Below, in pieces: positions 1 to 11,881 of a stretch of DNA of 64,000 nt. Numbering within the stretch: position 1 is the first letter of the stretch; the number at the start of each line of letters is the position of its first letter. Source of the DNA: Collybiopsis luxurians FD-317 M1 (Eukaryota; Basidiomycota; Agaricomycetes; Agaricales; Omphalotaceae); assembly GCA_000827265.1 (NCBI GenBank), contig KN834802.1, positions 271,831 to 335,830 of the forward strand. The letters are read 5' to 3'. A model generated the notes under the pieces. It searched no databases, was not told where the DNA came from, and worked only from the letters and a program-made list of their open reading frames with translations. Position numbers and translations under genes: made by a program.

Positions 1-1850
1 GGAATCCCAAGAAGGTTCATTGTTTCTGATTTCATTTTAACTTTGCCAAAGGGATCAAATGACCAAAATGGGGAACAATCTGGTTTAATTTGAACTGTCA
101 GCAGCCCATGACTCCAGACTTTCTCAACTGGTGGAAGAAAGAGAAAAGCTTGAGATATAGTGCCATGATGAAGTGTCTGGGGCAGATAATTTACAGGAAA
201 TGGGGGAATAGTCACTTGGTGTCGTAAATCACATATCATCCCTGTAAGTCCTGGTCAGGAACTGATAGACTATAACAGTCTTGGAGGCAAAACAACTGTT
301 GGGAAGGTGGGGTCTGCACTTACTAAAATTTGAAAATTCCAGCTCTGCAATTTTCAGTTGATCTAAGATGTAGGGCAATTGGACCATCCAGCTATAATTA
401 ATTTGGGCCGCAGTATGGGTGTAGATTTTGTAAGAGGAAGGGCCATGAAAACACCCTTCAAAAAAATCATATGAAACCCTTAATCACAATCACTGAGAAT
501 GACTTGCAATAAAGTGGTTAAAGGAGGACTATTACCTGTCCCACCCATCTTGAAATCTCCTAATTTGGGGGCAATAGTTGTCAGGACTGTCAAAGATGTG
601 CCAAGATCCTGAGATAAAATCCCCTTCAGAAGACATGGGCATCTTGCCAACCACTTCTCTAGTGCTTGGATCAACCATTGAACCCAGATGACAGCCTGTA
701 AAAGGATCAACAGAAATGTAATTTGCAAAGCCAACAGACAGGTATAGAAAGTCATCGACATTTTCTTCAATGGCATGTTGGAAATATTGTTGAATTGCCT
801 GCGATGAATGGAATTGAATCAACGGAGGAATAGAATCTTCAGGATTGACCCAGTAGCTCAAGTCAATCCCATTAAAGGGAACATCTGGATAAATATGACA
901 TAGAGGTCCCCAGCAGAAAGTGCCATTTGAGGGGTCAATCCAAATCTCCTCTACAAGCAAAAATGAGGAGTTGTGGATACTCTGGCAATACCTTTGCTTG
1001 GCTATCATTAGTGCATTAACATCTGCCAACTTAACTTTTTGTCATCCACCAGGGAAGATTTAGTAATTTTTGAACTCACAAGCCGCCATTTTATGTAGTT
1101 TTGGGCTACATCTGATGCTCTCATCCATGCAACACTGAATGGAATGAATTCTGAAGTCCATCGAGGTTCATCAGTACTCTGACATAGCATTTCTGAAAAG
1201 AGCTTACCTTGGTGAAATATTAGTGACGGCGAGATTGAACGTGTGAAAGCATACAATTGCCAGCTATTGGCCTCGCTGTTCTCAGAATATGAATGGGCTT
1301 TGGCAACAATGAGTATTGATGATGGAGGCCTCACCGGACATGGGCAAATGATTCCAAGTCAGTTCTCCATCTCTGATATATATGGTAATGATATGCTTCT
1401 GACTTTATATTACTGTCGCACCTCGTGGGCATCATCCCCTTCATATGTAATCGCCATAAATTTCTTTTCTCGCTTCTTTGACGCAAGCTTCACAACCTCA
1501 ATCTTGACTGACAATCTTGGGGAACCAGGCTCTCGATGAGCAGTAATATGATTTGCTTGATGCACTGAAAGTCGGTTTGTGGCTATTTGTTGTAGCACAA
1601 TCATATCACCCCGGCGAACTTCTTTGAACTGTTCATGTCTCGTGTCAGTTCTCAGCAAACGAGCAGAGAGTCGAATACGCACATCATCAAGATATGAAAG
1701 TTGACGACGTCTCTTTTTCCGTACTCCCGTGTCTATCTCATCTTCATAGGCATGACGAGATCTGGGATACCGGTGGATGATGGTTTGATTACCATGCACC
1801 ACATTGAAATGAGAGGGAAATATTGTAACATTTTGAGCCTGGTGGAACAT
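1..1850 (-). CDS. Gene A copy 1 (A1), agaric-expanded family of unknown function, 3' end outside window
   Basis: This is the same family as A4 (15640-18154), read on the minus strand and running off the left edge in the exon matching A4 exon 7. The chosen start is the ATG at 1850-1848, giving MFHQAQNVTIFPSHF. Exon 1 runs to about 1425 and ends in ITYEGDDAHE before a GT intron. Short exons follow (EANSWQLYAFTRSISPSLIF, then an LVWMRASD-type exon). The long exon with EEIWIDPSNGTFCWGP to VQDGWDR lies at about 1030-533, then a SYDFFEGCFHGP-type exon and the FWSFDPFGKVKMKSETMN exon at the edge. I see no stop inside the predicted exons, so this may be a live copy. Function is unknown. No B gene is visible upstream; the upstream flank has a local tandem duplication instead. 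Confidence 0.6.
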
Positions 1851-1949
1851 TGGGTCCAGCGGAACGTATACAGCAGCGCAGACTACGCAAGGCAAGGTGG
1901 TGGATCAATGGAAGGATGAAAAACTGTTCGGCAAGTGGCAAGTATAGTG

Positions 1950-2125
1950 TTTTTTCACCCTCGGGTAAAATGGATGACTGGTCAGAAATTCCGTGGAAGA
2001 CAGATGATTTTATATGCTGCAAGCAATCCACAGCTCAGGGAGTGTATTTTTTCAGTCTCGGGTAAAAAGAATAACTGGTCAGAAATTCTGTTCTATGCAC
2101 TGCAAGGAATCCACAGCTCATCGAC
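1950..2125. repeat. Local tandem duplication upstream of A1
   Basis: Two consecutive stretches, about 1957-2040 and 2046-2125, both contain a CTCGGGTAAAA block, then ACTGGTCAGAAATTC and then ATCCACAGCTCA. They are imperfect copies of about 85 bp of the conserved A-gene upstream region (reverse strand). Usual A upstream sequence between here and the A1 start is partly missing, so the A1 leader has been rearranged. Confidence 0.55.
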
Positions 2126-2589
2126 GCATTGATAATAGCTGTGATATACACACCGCAAATTAAGTATTTTCACCTGGGGTGAAGATAGTAGGGAAAGAGT
2201 TAATTTCAGGGGCTAAAGGAAGACAATGAGTTCAAGGGACTAGCGAATACAGAAATTCCAGTGAGGCTAAGAAAGGAGCAATTTTGCCTCACCAGAATGT
2301 TCAGGCTTCCTTTGCTGGGAACAACAATTAGAATTTAATTTCTTCTGACAAATTGAGAAGTGTTGAATATCTATTGTCTTATGAATTTTACATTTTCGAA
2401 GAGGTCTGGACATTTATTGTTTCCATTAACATTTCACAGAGCAATGGAAATTTGTATTTTCAACCCCACCGCGGCTCAGCGCGAGCTGGACTATCGTTCC
2501 GCTCCTTTACCAGGAAAACCCGCTGCCGCCAATGCGGGGCGCGAGCCGCTCACATGATTGAACCTGCCACGTGACATTATCTTGGAAGC

Positions 2590-2990
2590 AGCAAACTCGG
2601 TAAGCTAATCGCAAACGTCGATATGAGCCCTTTAAGGAAGGTGAACTTGTATATGTATCCACCAAGAATTTAACCTTTGAGAAAGGTCTTGCACCTGCCA
2701 TACCCAATAACAACACAGTGAATGATAATCCCACATTCCGTAACATTAAATAACTTTCCCCCGCCGAGTTTGAGCTCTCGTATCCCAAGGATGACAACGG
2801 CAGAAGCATTTGGGCAGCTCAACAAATCCGTGTAATTCGTCAATTAGGGCACAAAGTTGATTGGTATCCTTCGGGATATTCCCGTTTGGCTAGAATTTTC
2901 AATGCCGAGGACAACGAGCACAAGTTTGCCTACTTCAACCCTGATCAGGAGGAAGGAGGACCAAAGCTTTCTATAGTCAACCTCGACACC
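2590..2990 (+). pseudogene. Ty3/gypsy integrase C-terminal scrap plus unrecognised coding-like fragment
   Basis: From about 2605 one frame reads RRYEPFKEGELVYVSTKNLT, which resembles the segment after the integrase core of Ty3/gypsy polyproteins (FKxGDxVxLSTKNL). It breaks after about 30 residues and meets a stop near 2750. The same frame then stays open to about 2990 (AEFELSYPKDDNGRSIWAAQ and on through QIRVIRQLGHKVDWYPSGYS), which I do not recognise. It ends where the A2 upstream repeat begins (about 2993). Nothing here looks functional. 2130-2590 holds no supportable gene. Confidence 0.35.
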
Positions 2991-3420
2991 AGGCTAATAA
3001 GCTGTAGATATTATTTTGGTCAACACCTCCTTGCAGCGCATTGAATCAGCTGTCTTACACAGAGTTTCTGACTAGGATCTGTCGTTTTAGACTTCCTCTT
3101 CAATATTTTGATTGTGATTAAGGCGTCTTCATTCAAGTCTAATTAATTTCTCTCTCATTCCGTAGGTTCATTCATTTCACCCGAGGCTGAAAAAACGAAT
3201 AATAATAAATATAATTTCATAGATATATATTCTCATGATCAAGTCACACCTCGAGTCACCTGCTCCCTTCAATCTTTGACATCGCCGTTGCCTCTCCGGC
3301 GAATCCTGTATTATATGTGCTATAATAAATACAATACCTGTCACATGCTGAACAGCTTTTCGTCCATCCACCACCTTTCCTTGTGTAGTCTGCGCTGTTG
3401 CATGAGTTCCGCTCGACCCA

Positions 3421-4382
3421 ATGTTCCACCAGGCTCAAAACTTTACAATATCTCCCTCCGATTTCAACGTAGTCTATGGTAATCAAACCGTCATCCAACA
3501 GTATCCCAGAAATTGTCATGGCTATGAAAATGAAATAGATAAGGATGTACGGAAAAAGAGACGTCGTCAGCGTTTATATCTCGATGATGTGCGTGTTCGA
3601 CTCTCTTCTTACTGGCTGAGGACTGAGACAAATCATGATCAGTTTAAGAAAGTTCGTCGGGGGGATATAATGTGCTACAGCGATATCTTCACGACGGGAT
3701 TCTCTCAAACGAGTCTCGATCTCCCATGCAAATCATAATACTACTCGTTGGAAACACGACAGGCCCAATTCGTTGGTAAATATTGAAGTTGTAAAGCTCG
3801 GTCAAAGAAACAAGAACAGAAATTAATGGTGATTACATACGAAGGGGATGAGGCTCACGAGGTACGGCAGTAGTATAAGTCAGAAGCAAATCATCACCAT
3901 ATATGTCAGAAATGGAAAAGTGCCTTGGAAAGTTTTGCCAATGCCCGGTGAGGCCTTGGCTTTCGATCCTTGTTGTTGCCGAAGCGGATTGATATTTTCA
4001 AAATTACAGTGAGGCCAATAGCTGGCAATTGTATGCTTTCACACGCTCCATCTCACTGTCGCTGATATTTGACCAAGGTAAGTGCCTTTTATAAATGCTA
4101 TGTTGAAATACTGATGATATGGATAAACTTCAGAATTCATTCCATTCAATTGTGTATGGATGAGAGCGTCAGATGTAGTCCAAAACCACATACACTGGCA
4201 GTTTGTGAGTTCAAAAATTACTAAACCTTCCCTGGCGGATGACAAAAAAATTAAGTCGGCAGATGCTAAGCACTGATAATAGCCAAACAAAAGTATTGCC
4301 AGAGCATCTACAACTCTCCATTTTTGGATGTAGAGGAGATTTGGATTGACCCCTCAAATGGCACTCTGTGCTGGGGACACAC
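3421..4382 (+). pseudogene. Gene A copy 2 (A2), truncated and frameshifted
   Basis: The sequence begins like other A copies (MFHQAQNFTISPSDFN at 3421) and reads to VRRGDIM. A frameshift near 3670 then leads to a stop at 3736-3738. Further A sequence follows with more damage, including stops in the block matching VKLASKKREKKFMAITYEG. The EIWIDPSNGTLCWG segment at 4333-4377 is the last recognisable piece; the copy then stops abruptly. The upstream conserved leader (2993-3400) is present. No B gene lies to the left; A1 and A2 are head to head with the gypsy scrap between. Sequence 4383-4590 is unique and holds no gene I can support. Confidence 0.7.
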
Positions 4383-4654
4383 TATTGAGGACGGTTGTAT
4401 TGAAACAATGTCATTTGTGTACGTATTTTTGCTGCCAGTATTGAGTTTTCGGTCTTTGCTGCATTACGGTTTACGCTGGGTCAATGTCGGTACCGACAAA
4501 AGGTGAAAGGGTAAGGAAAGGAAAGGGAAAGGCTTCAGCATAGCCTTTGCATTGAATGCTCTCCATGAAACTTTGGAGGCGCAGGGTGATGCTGGGCGCT
4601 CGTCGCAGGCCGCTATGTTCACGGCTGCGCGCCTTATATGAAGGGCTGTTAATG

Positions 4655-5057
4655 AGTTTAAGCATTTAATTCCTATCTTGCAAGGATTAGCTTGCGGAAG
4701 CGGTGTACATATGTTGGTAGTCGCCGTCTAATATTTAGCCCAGCGTCGTTGGCTACACCATATGTTAATGTCCAAAGTAAGTATGCGGTGACTGTAAGTA
4801 GAAGTGAATAAACAATACACATACCCTCAGAACAGGAGAAAGGTTCTCAGGGACAAGGTCTGAACTATCGAGTCAAATATATGTGCGTCTGCAGAAAGAA
4901 TAGGAATAAGAATGATGAGGTAAAATGTGAAACGAGCTACAGAAAGATACCCACATGAAATCAAAGTGGAAGCAGAATGCATATACCCTAATCCACAAGC
5001 ACAGACTCCAGATTCAGTCACGGGCCACTCATGCTGCAGGACACCAATATGCTTACA
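4655..5057 (-). repeat. Probable copia LTR/3' remnant, copy 1
   Basis: This stretch is about 90% alike by eye to 12595-12966 and lies directly downstream (on the minus strand) of a copia RNase H reading frame in both places, where a 3' LTR would be expected. LTR ends could not be fixed, so the type is inferred from position. The shared start near 4600/12560 (CTGCGC-CTTATATGAAG) marks the outer limit of homology. Confidence 0.4.
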
Positions 5058-5450
5058 TTACCTGGATTCAGCACTTCTCCTGGTGCCCTGATACCACCAG
5101 TCAATTCCCAATGCAGGGATCATGAGATGATGTTTGTCCTTCGGGAGAGATTTTTTCATGATATTGGCAAGGTTTTGAGAAGAGGGGATAGGGTGAACGG
5201 CGACGCGACGGTCAGCCATGTAATTGCAAACAAAGTGAAATCGAATATCAATATGCTTGGACAAATTGTGAGCCTTATGTGTTTCAGAAATACTCACAGC
5301 ACTGATGCTATTGCAAAGCAAGTCAAGTGGATTATCCTCAAGCCCAAGTTCTACTTCATCCAACCAGCTTCACATTTGCTGACGAAATTTGGAAACACTA
5401 CCAAGTAAACAGAAATTCGGAGGGGTTGGGCAATCAATATGTTTAATTCA
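5058..5450 (-). pseudogene. Ty1/copia RNase H C-terminal fragment, copy 1
   Basis: The minus strand reads WLDEVELGLEDNPLDLLCNS, then KAHNLSKHIDIRFHFVC, then VHPIPSSQNLANIMKKSLPK and DKHHLM. This matches the end of copia polyproteins (NPxDLLCDS, KHIDIRFHFV, SSQNLADIMTKSLPK), the RNase H-like domain. Everything upstream (reverse transcriptase, integrase, gag) is missing. The fragment abuts the 3' end of B1 and is also present beside B2 (12967-13420) and, as a shorter trace, beside B6 (53020-53110). Confidence 0.7.
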
Positions 5451-6658
5451 ACTCTACCTTTCTCACTATTCACATGTGTACAAGTCTGAGCAAGGTGATA
5501 AAGAGATAAGAAGCTGAGGCTATGACGAATCAAACTGAATAGACTGTGACACAGATTCGCAGGCTCCAGGGCCCACTCGAGCTCAGGCTCATTGTCCATC
5601 CCCTCCTCATCCAGCAAATGAATTGTCGACATCGCGTTCAAATGCACGAGCTGCTGCATCTCCGGTCCGCGTCCGTATCCATGTCCATGTCTGTATCTGT
5701 ACCCCCCTTTTATATCCAAACTCGCTTGCCCATCCACAGAAATATCCGGCAACGTCCCCCCACTCAAACCTGTACCCCCACCCGTAGCTATCTCCTTCTC
5801 CAAAGCCCGGCTAGCCCTCTTCGCCGCCTTCTTCATCTTGGCTTTCTCCCCTCCCGCATACGCATACGTGTACCCACCCGTCTCACTTGTATCCGTAAAA
5901 CTATCTCTCACCCCAGCCCCGCCTACACCACCAGCACGGACAATCCTGTCCGGATCGAAATTCCCATCAAACGCCTCCTCAAGCTCCCTCCTCCTCTTCT
6001 GCCTCTTCGGCACGAAAAATAACACAGCGAGAATGATTGCTAACCCCGCTACACCACCCAAAACGCCTCCGACAATCTCCCCTACGTTGGATTTCGAACT
6101 CGACCCTGAAGAGTTGATGGGGTTATTGTTGGAGGAGGCGGAAGTAACGACAGAGCCAGCTGAAAGGACAGATTCGGTAGTGATGATAGTAGTGACCGTT
6201 TGACCGTCAGCGTTGGTTGTCATAACGGTGGCTTGGACGGAGGTGGTGAGTAGAGCTGTGAGGGTGCTGCTCAGCGTTGACGTGGCGCTGGCTGCATTGA
6301 AGCCGGTACTACTCGAACTCGAACTCGAACTCGCGGAACTGGAAGCAGACGAGCCTGATGCACTGGAGCTGCCGGTTGGAGTGGCATTGGATTTGGACGT
6401 TGTAGATGCGGGGGAGGTAGACGAGCCGGGGGGAGAAGTAGCGGCGTTGGGGGAGGAGGGAGAGGACAAAGTTGGAGTCGTTGACGGAGTAGATGGGGGT
6501 GGTAGATGTAGCAGTCGTACCAGAAGGATCGCTTACAGCTGCAGGCGAAGTGTCGGTACTTGGGTCCAAATCGCTTGTTAAACCTACTAACGTGGACAGA
6601 GCTATGGTCAGAAACAGAGACATGAAACGATAAATGAATTCGTACCTATTCCTGACAT
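5351..6658 (-). pseudogene. Gene B copy 1 (B1), Ser/Thr-rich single-pass membrane protein, frameshifted
   Basis: The order is: ATG at 6658-6656 (MSGI exon, 13 nt, donor GT); GLTSDLDPSTD after the first intron; a long Ser/Thr/Ala low-complexity ectodomain; a transmembrane helix (VGGVLGGVAGLAIILAVLFF); a basic stop-transfer stretch (KRQKRRRELEEA); then FDGNFDPDRIVRAGG and a Gly/Tyr-rich tail. A one-base shift in a C-run near 6495 puts the N-terminal part out of frame with the rest, so I call it a pseudogene unless this is a sequencing error. The C-terminal frame runs on into the copia remnant to 5351. It is divergent from A3. An alternative start (MSLFLTIALSTLVG, 6623) would give a signal peptide. 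Confidence 0.65.
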
Positions 6659-6995
6659 GGTTTGGCTCAGGCGTCAAGAGATTATTATTAATTCGAGATT
6701 GACGTGTCTAAAGATAACCACGAAACGCGAGGGAATGGCAGTTAGGATATCAGTTCCTAGTTATCTGAGAATAGAACGAGGCTCACCTTAGTTTATTAAG
6801 CAACCTCTTCAGCTCGCAAAGATACTTTTGTTTCCCTTTTCCTATTCGCTGACGGTCACCAAATGAAAAAAATAGAGAAAGCATGCTGAGACGCTGAGAG
6901 TCGCAACTTGAGGGATGCAATCCGAAAGAACTTGAAGCCAAGTAAACGGCGAGAGAGCGTCGAGAAAACCGAGTTGAAAATTACTGTAGATGGAA

Positions 6996-7757
6996 GAAAA
7001 CGGTAAAGACCCAACGATTTTCCGCATCACGTGAGGGAAATGCCAGCGCTTAATTTGCGGAAAATCGGTGTAAGTCCCTTCATCGTCGCCTTGCAGGCCT
7101 TCTGCAACCCCAGGGGTCTACCGCTAAGGCTTACAAATGATATACAGCCACTCTTTGTAACACAAAATAGAAAAACACTTGAATTTGTTTGAATCTAGAG
7201 TTCATAGAACAAGAAAATAACACGACAATTACTCTCCTGAGAATTTGCTGGTCTCTGAATGGGTTCCACGACACTTATCTGATATCTCAATCTGTTGTTC
7301 ATTCTTCAAGTCCTAGTTTTTTATGTTCGAGCGTTCAGTCATTTTTCACTTTTGAGCCAGATTGAACCTTAACTTAATACATCAATAACGGTGGCCATGG
7401 CAGCGGCGGCCACAGCTGCTCTTCGGCAAACTGCTTCCCGAGAAGTGTTTTTACCTCTGCCGGTCAGTTCTGGTCAGTTGCCGTCTGTAAAACAGCTGAA
7501 CGTGCCGGACTGTCATGCGAGTGTTACAGGCGGCAATATGTTAATTACTCAGCTGTAGATAAAATTTAGTGCTTTCTACTTCATATTACATATATTAACA
7601 GTGCATAGTTTGTATGCCTTAGCGGTAGACCCCTGGGGTTGCAGAATTCGAAGGCCCACAAGGTGACAATCAGGGGACTTCGACCGATTTTCCGTCAATC
7701 AAGCGCTGACACATACTCTCACGTGATGCGGAAAATCGTTGGGTCTTTACCGTTTTC
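6996..7757. mobile_element. MULE-like non-autonomous element 1 (762 bp, long TIRs)
   Basis: The ends are perfect inverted repeats (GAAAACGGTAAAGACCCAAC at 6996, mirrored up to 7757). They extend inward as TIRs of about 140 bp (to about 7140 and from about 7613) sharing CAACCCCAGGGGTCTACCGC and CGGAAAATCGGT. The target duplication TGTAGATGGAA is present at 6985-6995 and 7758-7768. Uninterrupted sites exist in the other modules (for example near 29297 and 14890). Long TIRs and an 11-bp duplication fit Mutator-like elements. No transposase is encoded, so it is non-autonomous. Confidence 0.85.
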
Positions 7758-7894
7758 TGTAGATGGAAGTATAATAGACTTTTTTCTGTTTTGAAAGCAC
7801 CTAACGACTCTGAACTAGTGTTGTACGGAGCAGAGAGAACTCTAGGTCTGCTCTTCACTGCGCTGCACCAACAACGTTCGTCGTTACAGTACAC

Positions 7895-7945
7895 GACACG
7901 GAGGAAGGAAGGGGGAAAGGGGGAAAGGGGGAAAGGGGGAAAAAG
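7895..7945 (+). repeat. GGGGGAAA purine repeat
   Basis: A short tandem array of (GGGGGAAA)n purine repeats lies in the module intergenic region. Other modules have only one or two units at the equivalent position (for example 15045-15062), so it is a local expansion in module B1/A3. Confidence 0.7.
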
Positions 7946-7990
7946 GTTAAATTTCGTTCGGTCATCATCCCGGGCGCTTACTGTTGCCAG

Positions 7991-8016
7991 GCCGGAATCC
8001 GGCTATTTAAAAGCCG
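7991..8016 (+). promoter_or_regulatory. Conserved dyad plus TATA-like motif in the B/A intergenic region
   Basis: GCCGGAATCCGGC (7991-8003) is a perfect palindrome. It overlaps a CGGCT-ATTTAA-AGCCG-type dyad holding a TATTTAA core. The same block recurs at about 29519-29545, 15110-15138 and, decayed, 54866-54892, always on the A side of the module. It is a plausible core promoter for gene A, but no start site is shown; the A start codon is about 500 bp downstream. Confidence 0.35.
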
Positions 8017-8509
8017 TCAGTGAACGTATCGTTCCTGTCTTGACATATCACAGCTATGGACATAAATAGGCTAATAAGCTGTAGATATTATTTTGGTCCA
8101 CACCGCCTTGCAGTGCCTTGAATCAGCTGTCTTCCACGGAATTTCTGACCAGAATTGTCATTTTATAGTTCTTCCTCGATATTTTGATTCTAATCAAGTC
8201 GTCTTCATTCAAGCCTAAGTAGTTCCTCTCACTCCGTCAATTCGTTCTTTTCACTTGAGGCTAAAAGACGGATAATAATAAATACAATTTCATACTGTAC
8301 ACGAAGAGATATATATTCTCATGATCAAGTCCCACACCGAATCACCTGCTCCCTTCAATCTTGGACACCGCCGTCACCTGTCCGGCGAATCCTGTATGTG
8401 TTATAATAGATACGCTACCTGTCACATGCTGAACAGCTTTTCGTCTTTCCATCGATCCACCACCTTGCCTCGTGTAGTCTGCGCTGTTGCATACGTTCCA
8501 CTGGACCCA

Positions 8510-11053
8510 ATGTTCCACCAGGCTCAGAACTTTACGATATCTCACTCTAACTTCAACCTGTACAGTAATCCAACCATCATCCAAGGGAATCCCAGAAATC
8601 ATCCTGGCTATGAAGATGAAATCGACGAGGATGTACAGAAAAAGAGACATCGTCAGCATTCATATCTCGATGATGTGCGTGTTCGACCATCTTCTTGCTA
8701 ACTGAGAACTGAGATGAGACATAAACAGTTCAAAGAAGTTCGTCGGGGTGATATGATCGTGCTACAACGAATACCCACACGGCTGGATGTTTTCAACCAC
8801 CTTTTAGCATATCAGGCAAATCGTATTACTGCTCGTCGAGAGCCTGGCGCCCAAAGTTTATCGGTCAAGATCGAAGTTATAAAGCTTGCGTCAAAGAAAC
8901 GAGAAAAAAAATTTATGGCGATTACATATGAAGGGGATGATGCCCATGAGGTAGGACAGTAATATAAAGTCAGAGGCAAATCATCACCATATATATCAGA
9001 GATGGAGAAGAGACTTGGAATCTTTTGCCCGTGTCCGGTGAAGCCTCCATTGTTGATCCTTGTTCTTGCCGAAGTGGACTGATACTTTAAAAATTTCAGC
9101 GAAGGCAACAGCTGGCAATTGTATGCTTTCACACGTTCAATCTCGCCGTCACTAATATTTCACCAAGGTAAGTGCTTTTTCGAAATACTATGTCAGAGTA
9201 CTGATGAACTTTGGAATCAGGGTGGACTTCAGAATTGATTCCATTCAATCTTGTACAGATGAGAGCATCAGATGCAGTCCAAACCTACCTAAAATGGCAG
9301 CTTGTGAGTTCAAAAATGACCAAACCTTCCTGGTGGATGACAAAATATTAAGTTCGCAGATTGTAATGCTCTGATAAGAGCCAAGCAAAGGTACTGCCAG
9401 AGCATCCACAGCCTCCCATTTTTGTTGAGAGCAGAGATTTGGATTGACCCCTCAAATGGCACTTTCTGCTGGGGACCTGCATGCTATATTTCTGCAGTTG
9501 ATTCCTTTAGTGGGATTGATGTGCAACATACAAATCTTGAGGTCACTCTTCAAGATTCCATTCATCCATTAATTCAATTCCACTCTTCACAGGCAATTCA
9601 ACAATATTTCCAACATGCCATTGAAGAAAATGTTGACCACTTTCTAGATCAGTCCTCTAAGATTATAAATTATATTTCTGTTGATCCTTTTACAGCCTGT
9701 CATCTGGGTTCAATGGTTGATTTAAGCACTGGAGAAGTGGTTGGCCAGATGCACATGTCTTTTGAAGAGGATTGTATATTAGGATTTTGGGACATCTTTT
9801 GTCGTCCTGAGAACTACTGGCCCCAAATTTGGAGGGTTCAAGATGGGTGGGATAGGTAATGGTCCTCCTTTAACCACTTTGTTTCAGGTTGTTCTCAGTG
9901 TCTGTCATTAAGGGTTTCATATGATTTTTTTGAAGGGTGTTTTCATGGCTCTTTCTTGTACAAAATCTACACCCATACCACAGCCCAAATTAACTATAGC
10001 TGGATCATTCAATTGCCCTACATCTTGGATCAACTGAAGGTTGCAGCGCAGGAATTTCCAAGTTTTGGTCAGTACAGACTCCACCTTCCCCACAGTTGTT
10101 TTGCTTCCCAGGCTGTTATAGCCTTTCAGTTTCTGACAAAAACTTACAGGGATGTGGTGTGGTGTAGAGCATCAAGTGACTATCCCTCCATTCACTGTCA
10201 ATTATCTGCCCCAAACACTTCATCATGGCACCATATCTCATGTTTTTCTCTTTCTTCCTCCAGTCAAGAAATTCTGGAGTCATGGACAGCTTACAGTCCA
10301 AATTCAGCCAGATTGTTACCCATTCTGGTCATTTGATCCTTTGGGAAAGGTCAAAATGAAACCAGAAACAATGAACCTCCTCGGGATTCCATCTATTAGG
10401 CTGAGCCTTAATGTGGCTTATTTAGAACCTTCGCCTACACTCCTCAATGCAATACAACATTTTCATCAGTTCAGAGGCTATGATCCTAAAACAAATGACT
10501 ATGTTCACTCCCAAGGTTGGCCAGCATTTTATTTTATGCTGGGATATGGCAGTGAGATAGTTGTTGAGCAAGGTAAGTTGTTTTCAGCAGATTGTACTCC
10601 ACTGGACTTGATAACACACTTCTTTAGAACCTGCTACATGGGAGGACAGCTCTGATGATTCTGAGGAAGGTTGGCCTTTGTATACTTGACAGCCTAACTT
10701 GATACTCATTTTTATAACTAGAGGTTTATAGCCTGGTTGATGTATTTTCTGATTCTTCTACAACCAATACTGATTCCAGGCTTGATGTGGATGAAGTAAT
10801 CCTATTAACAAAGCCGATGCTCCTGTCAGACTCACAATCATATCATACAACAGAGTGTGTGGATTACTTTCAGAACATTTGGGAAAAGGTCTGGCCTTCA
10901 ATCTGTACAAATTGGTTGCATACCTACTTGGGACATTGTGCGGCAGTGGAGATAGATTACACTATTCGGCATCCAGAACATTGTAAAGCTTATGGATGCA
11001 GCATCGCACGATGGAACGGTATGTGGAAGCATGGGGAATCATGGACATGGTAA
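8510..11053 (+). pseudogene. Gene A copy 3 (A3), full length with one nonsense codon in exon 1
   Basis: All nine exons seen in A4 can be followed, from MFHQAQNFTISHSNF (8510) to RWNGMWKHGESWTW and TAA (11053). Exon 1 has an in-frame TAA at 8699-8701 where A4 and A8 have a Trp codon (WPRT / WLRT). A later ATG at 8714 (MRHKQFKEVRRGDMIV) could restart translation, so a shortened protein is possible. The rest of the exons are open. It is divergently paired with B1. A7 has a stop at the same codon. Confidence 0.7.
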
Positions 11054-11600
11054 CATTATCTATAGTGTACAAATTTGTCGAGGGGATAGTGCAAGTGATT
11101 GAATAATTATTTGAATGAAGGCATTGTAGTTGCTAGAGCTTGGAAATTTTTGAAACTGGTTAACACCACGACTTCCTTTCCTACCTATCCCCTGTCTATC
11201 CTGTTCTATACTTATATTTGTTCCTTTATATCTTCCAAACCCTAAGTGTTCACTGTGCAGATCCCTACTTCAATTGTTTTCTCTGCACATACAATATGGA
11301 TGATATCCTAACCCCAGGATCTTGATTTAGTGGAGCTGGGCAGGGTTGCATTTTCAATAGCTGAAATTGCAAGAGATCCAAAGTAAGAGCTGAAAATGAG
11401 GGCAGTGAATGAATAAGCCAATAATTGTGCAGTTTTGATAATTTAGAGGGCAAATCGGATGCAGAAATGCAGGTATGACTTGAAAGTTTGACTCCAATGG
11501 GTAATAGAATCGCAACAAAGCCCAAGCAAAAGGGACAAGCAAAAGGGTAAAAGGAGACAACCCTGGACATAGCAGTGGGATACTAGGAAGGGAAAAGTTA
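11054..11600. other. Module 3' flank, no gene seen
   Basis: This is AT-rich sequence after A3. No frame has intron signals or a recognisable family. It ends at the MITE-like repeat starting at 11601. Confidence 0.4.
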
Positions 11601-11881
11601 CAAGTGCATGGAATGAAATGGAATGCCGAGTTTATGAGGTGGGGAATTCTGTGCCTGATCCTTGACAGGCAATTTTATATTAATGGTATAATACTGATGA
11701 CACAAGGTAATGTATTAAAGCTCTCATCATAATAAATTACAATCTGTTTCGAATTTAGACTAACCAGGGAGGCGGCGGTCTTTGAGTCACCAGACTCTAC
11801 TTACTCATCGGCGCCACCACACAAGGCACGTGTAACTGCCACGCGGCAGCGTTGGCCCACTACCAACGGCAGGGTGTCAAG
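11601..11881. mobile_element. MITE (TTA target site), diverged copy
   Basis: It starts after TTA with CAAGTGCATGGAATGAAATG and ends in GTGTCAAG, like the copies at 40367-40572 (inverted) and 48019-49500. It shares the internal blocks ATGCCGAGTTT, TTCTGTGCCTGATCC and GCGTTGGCCCACTA. The right flank runs directly into the dispersed repeat H, so the right target duplication is not visible. Confidence 0.5.
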
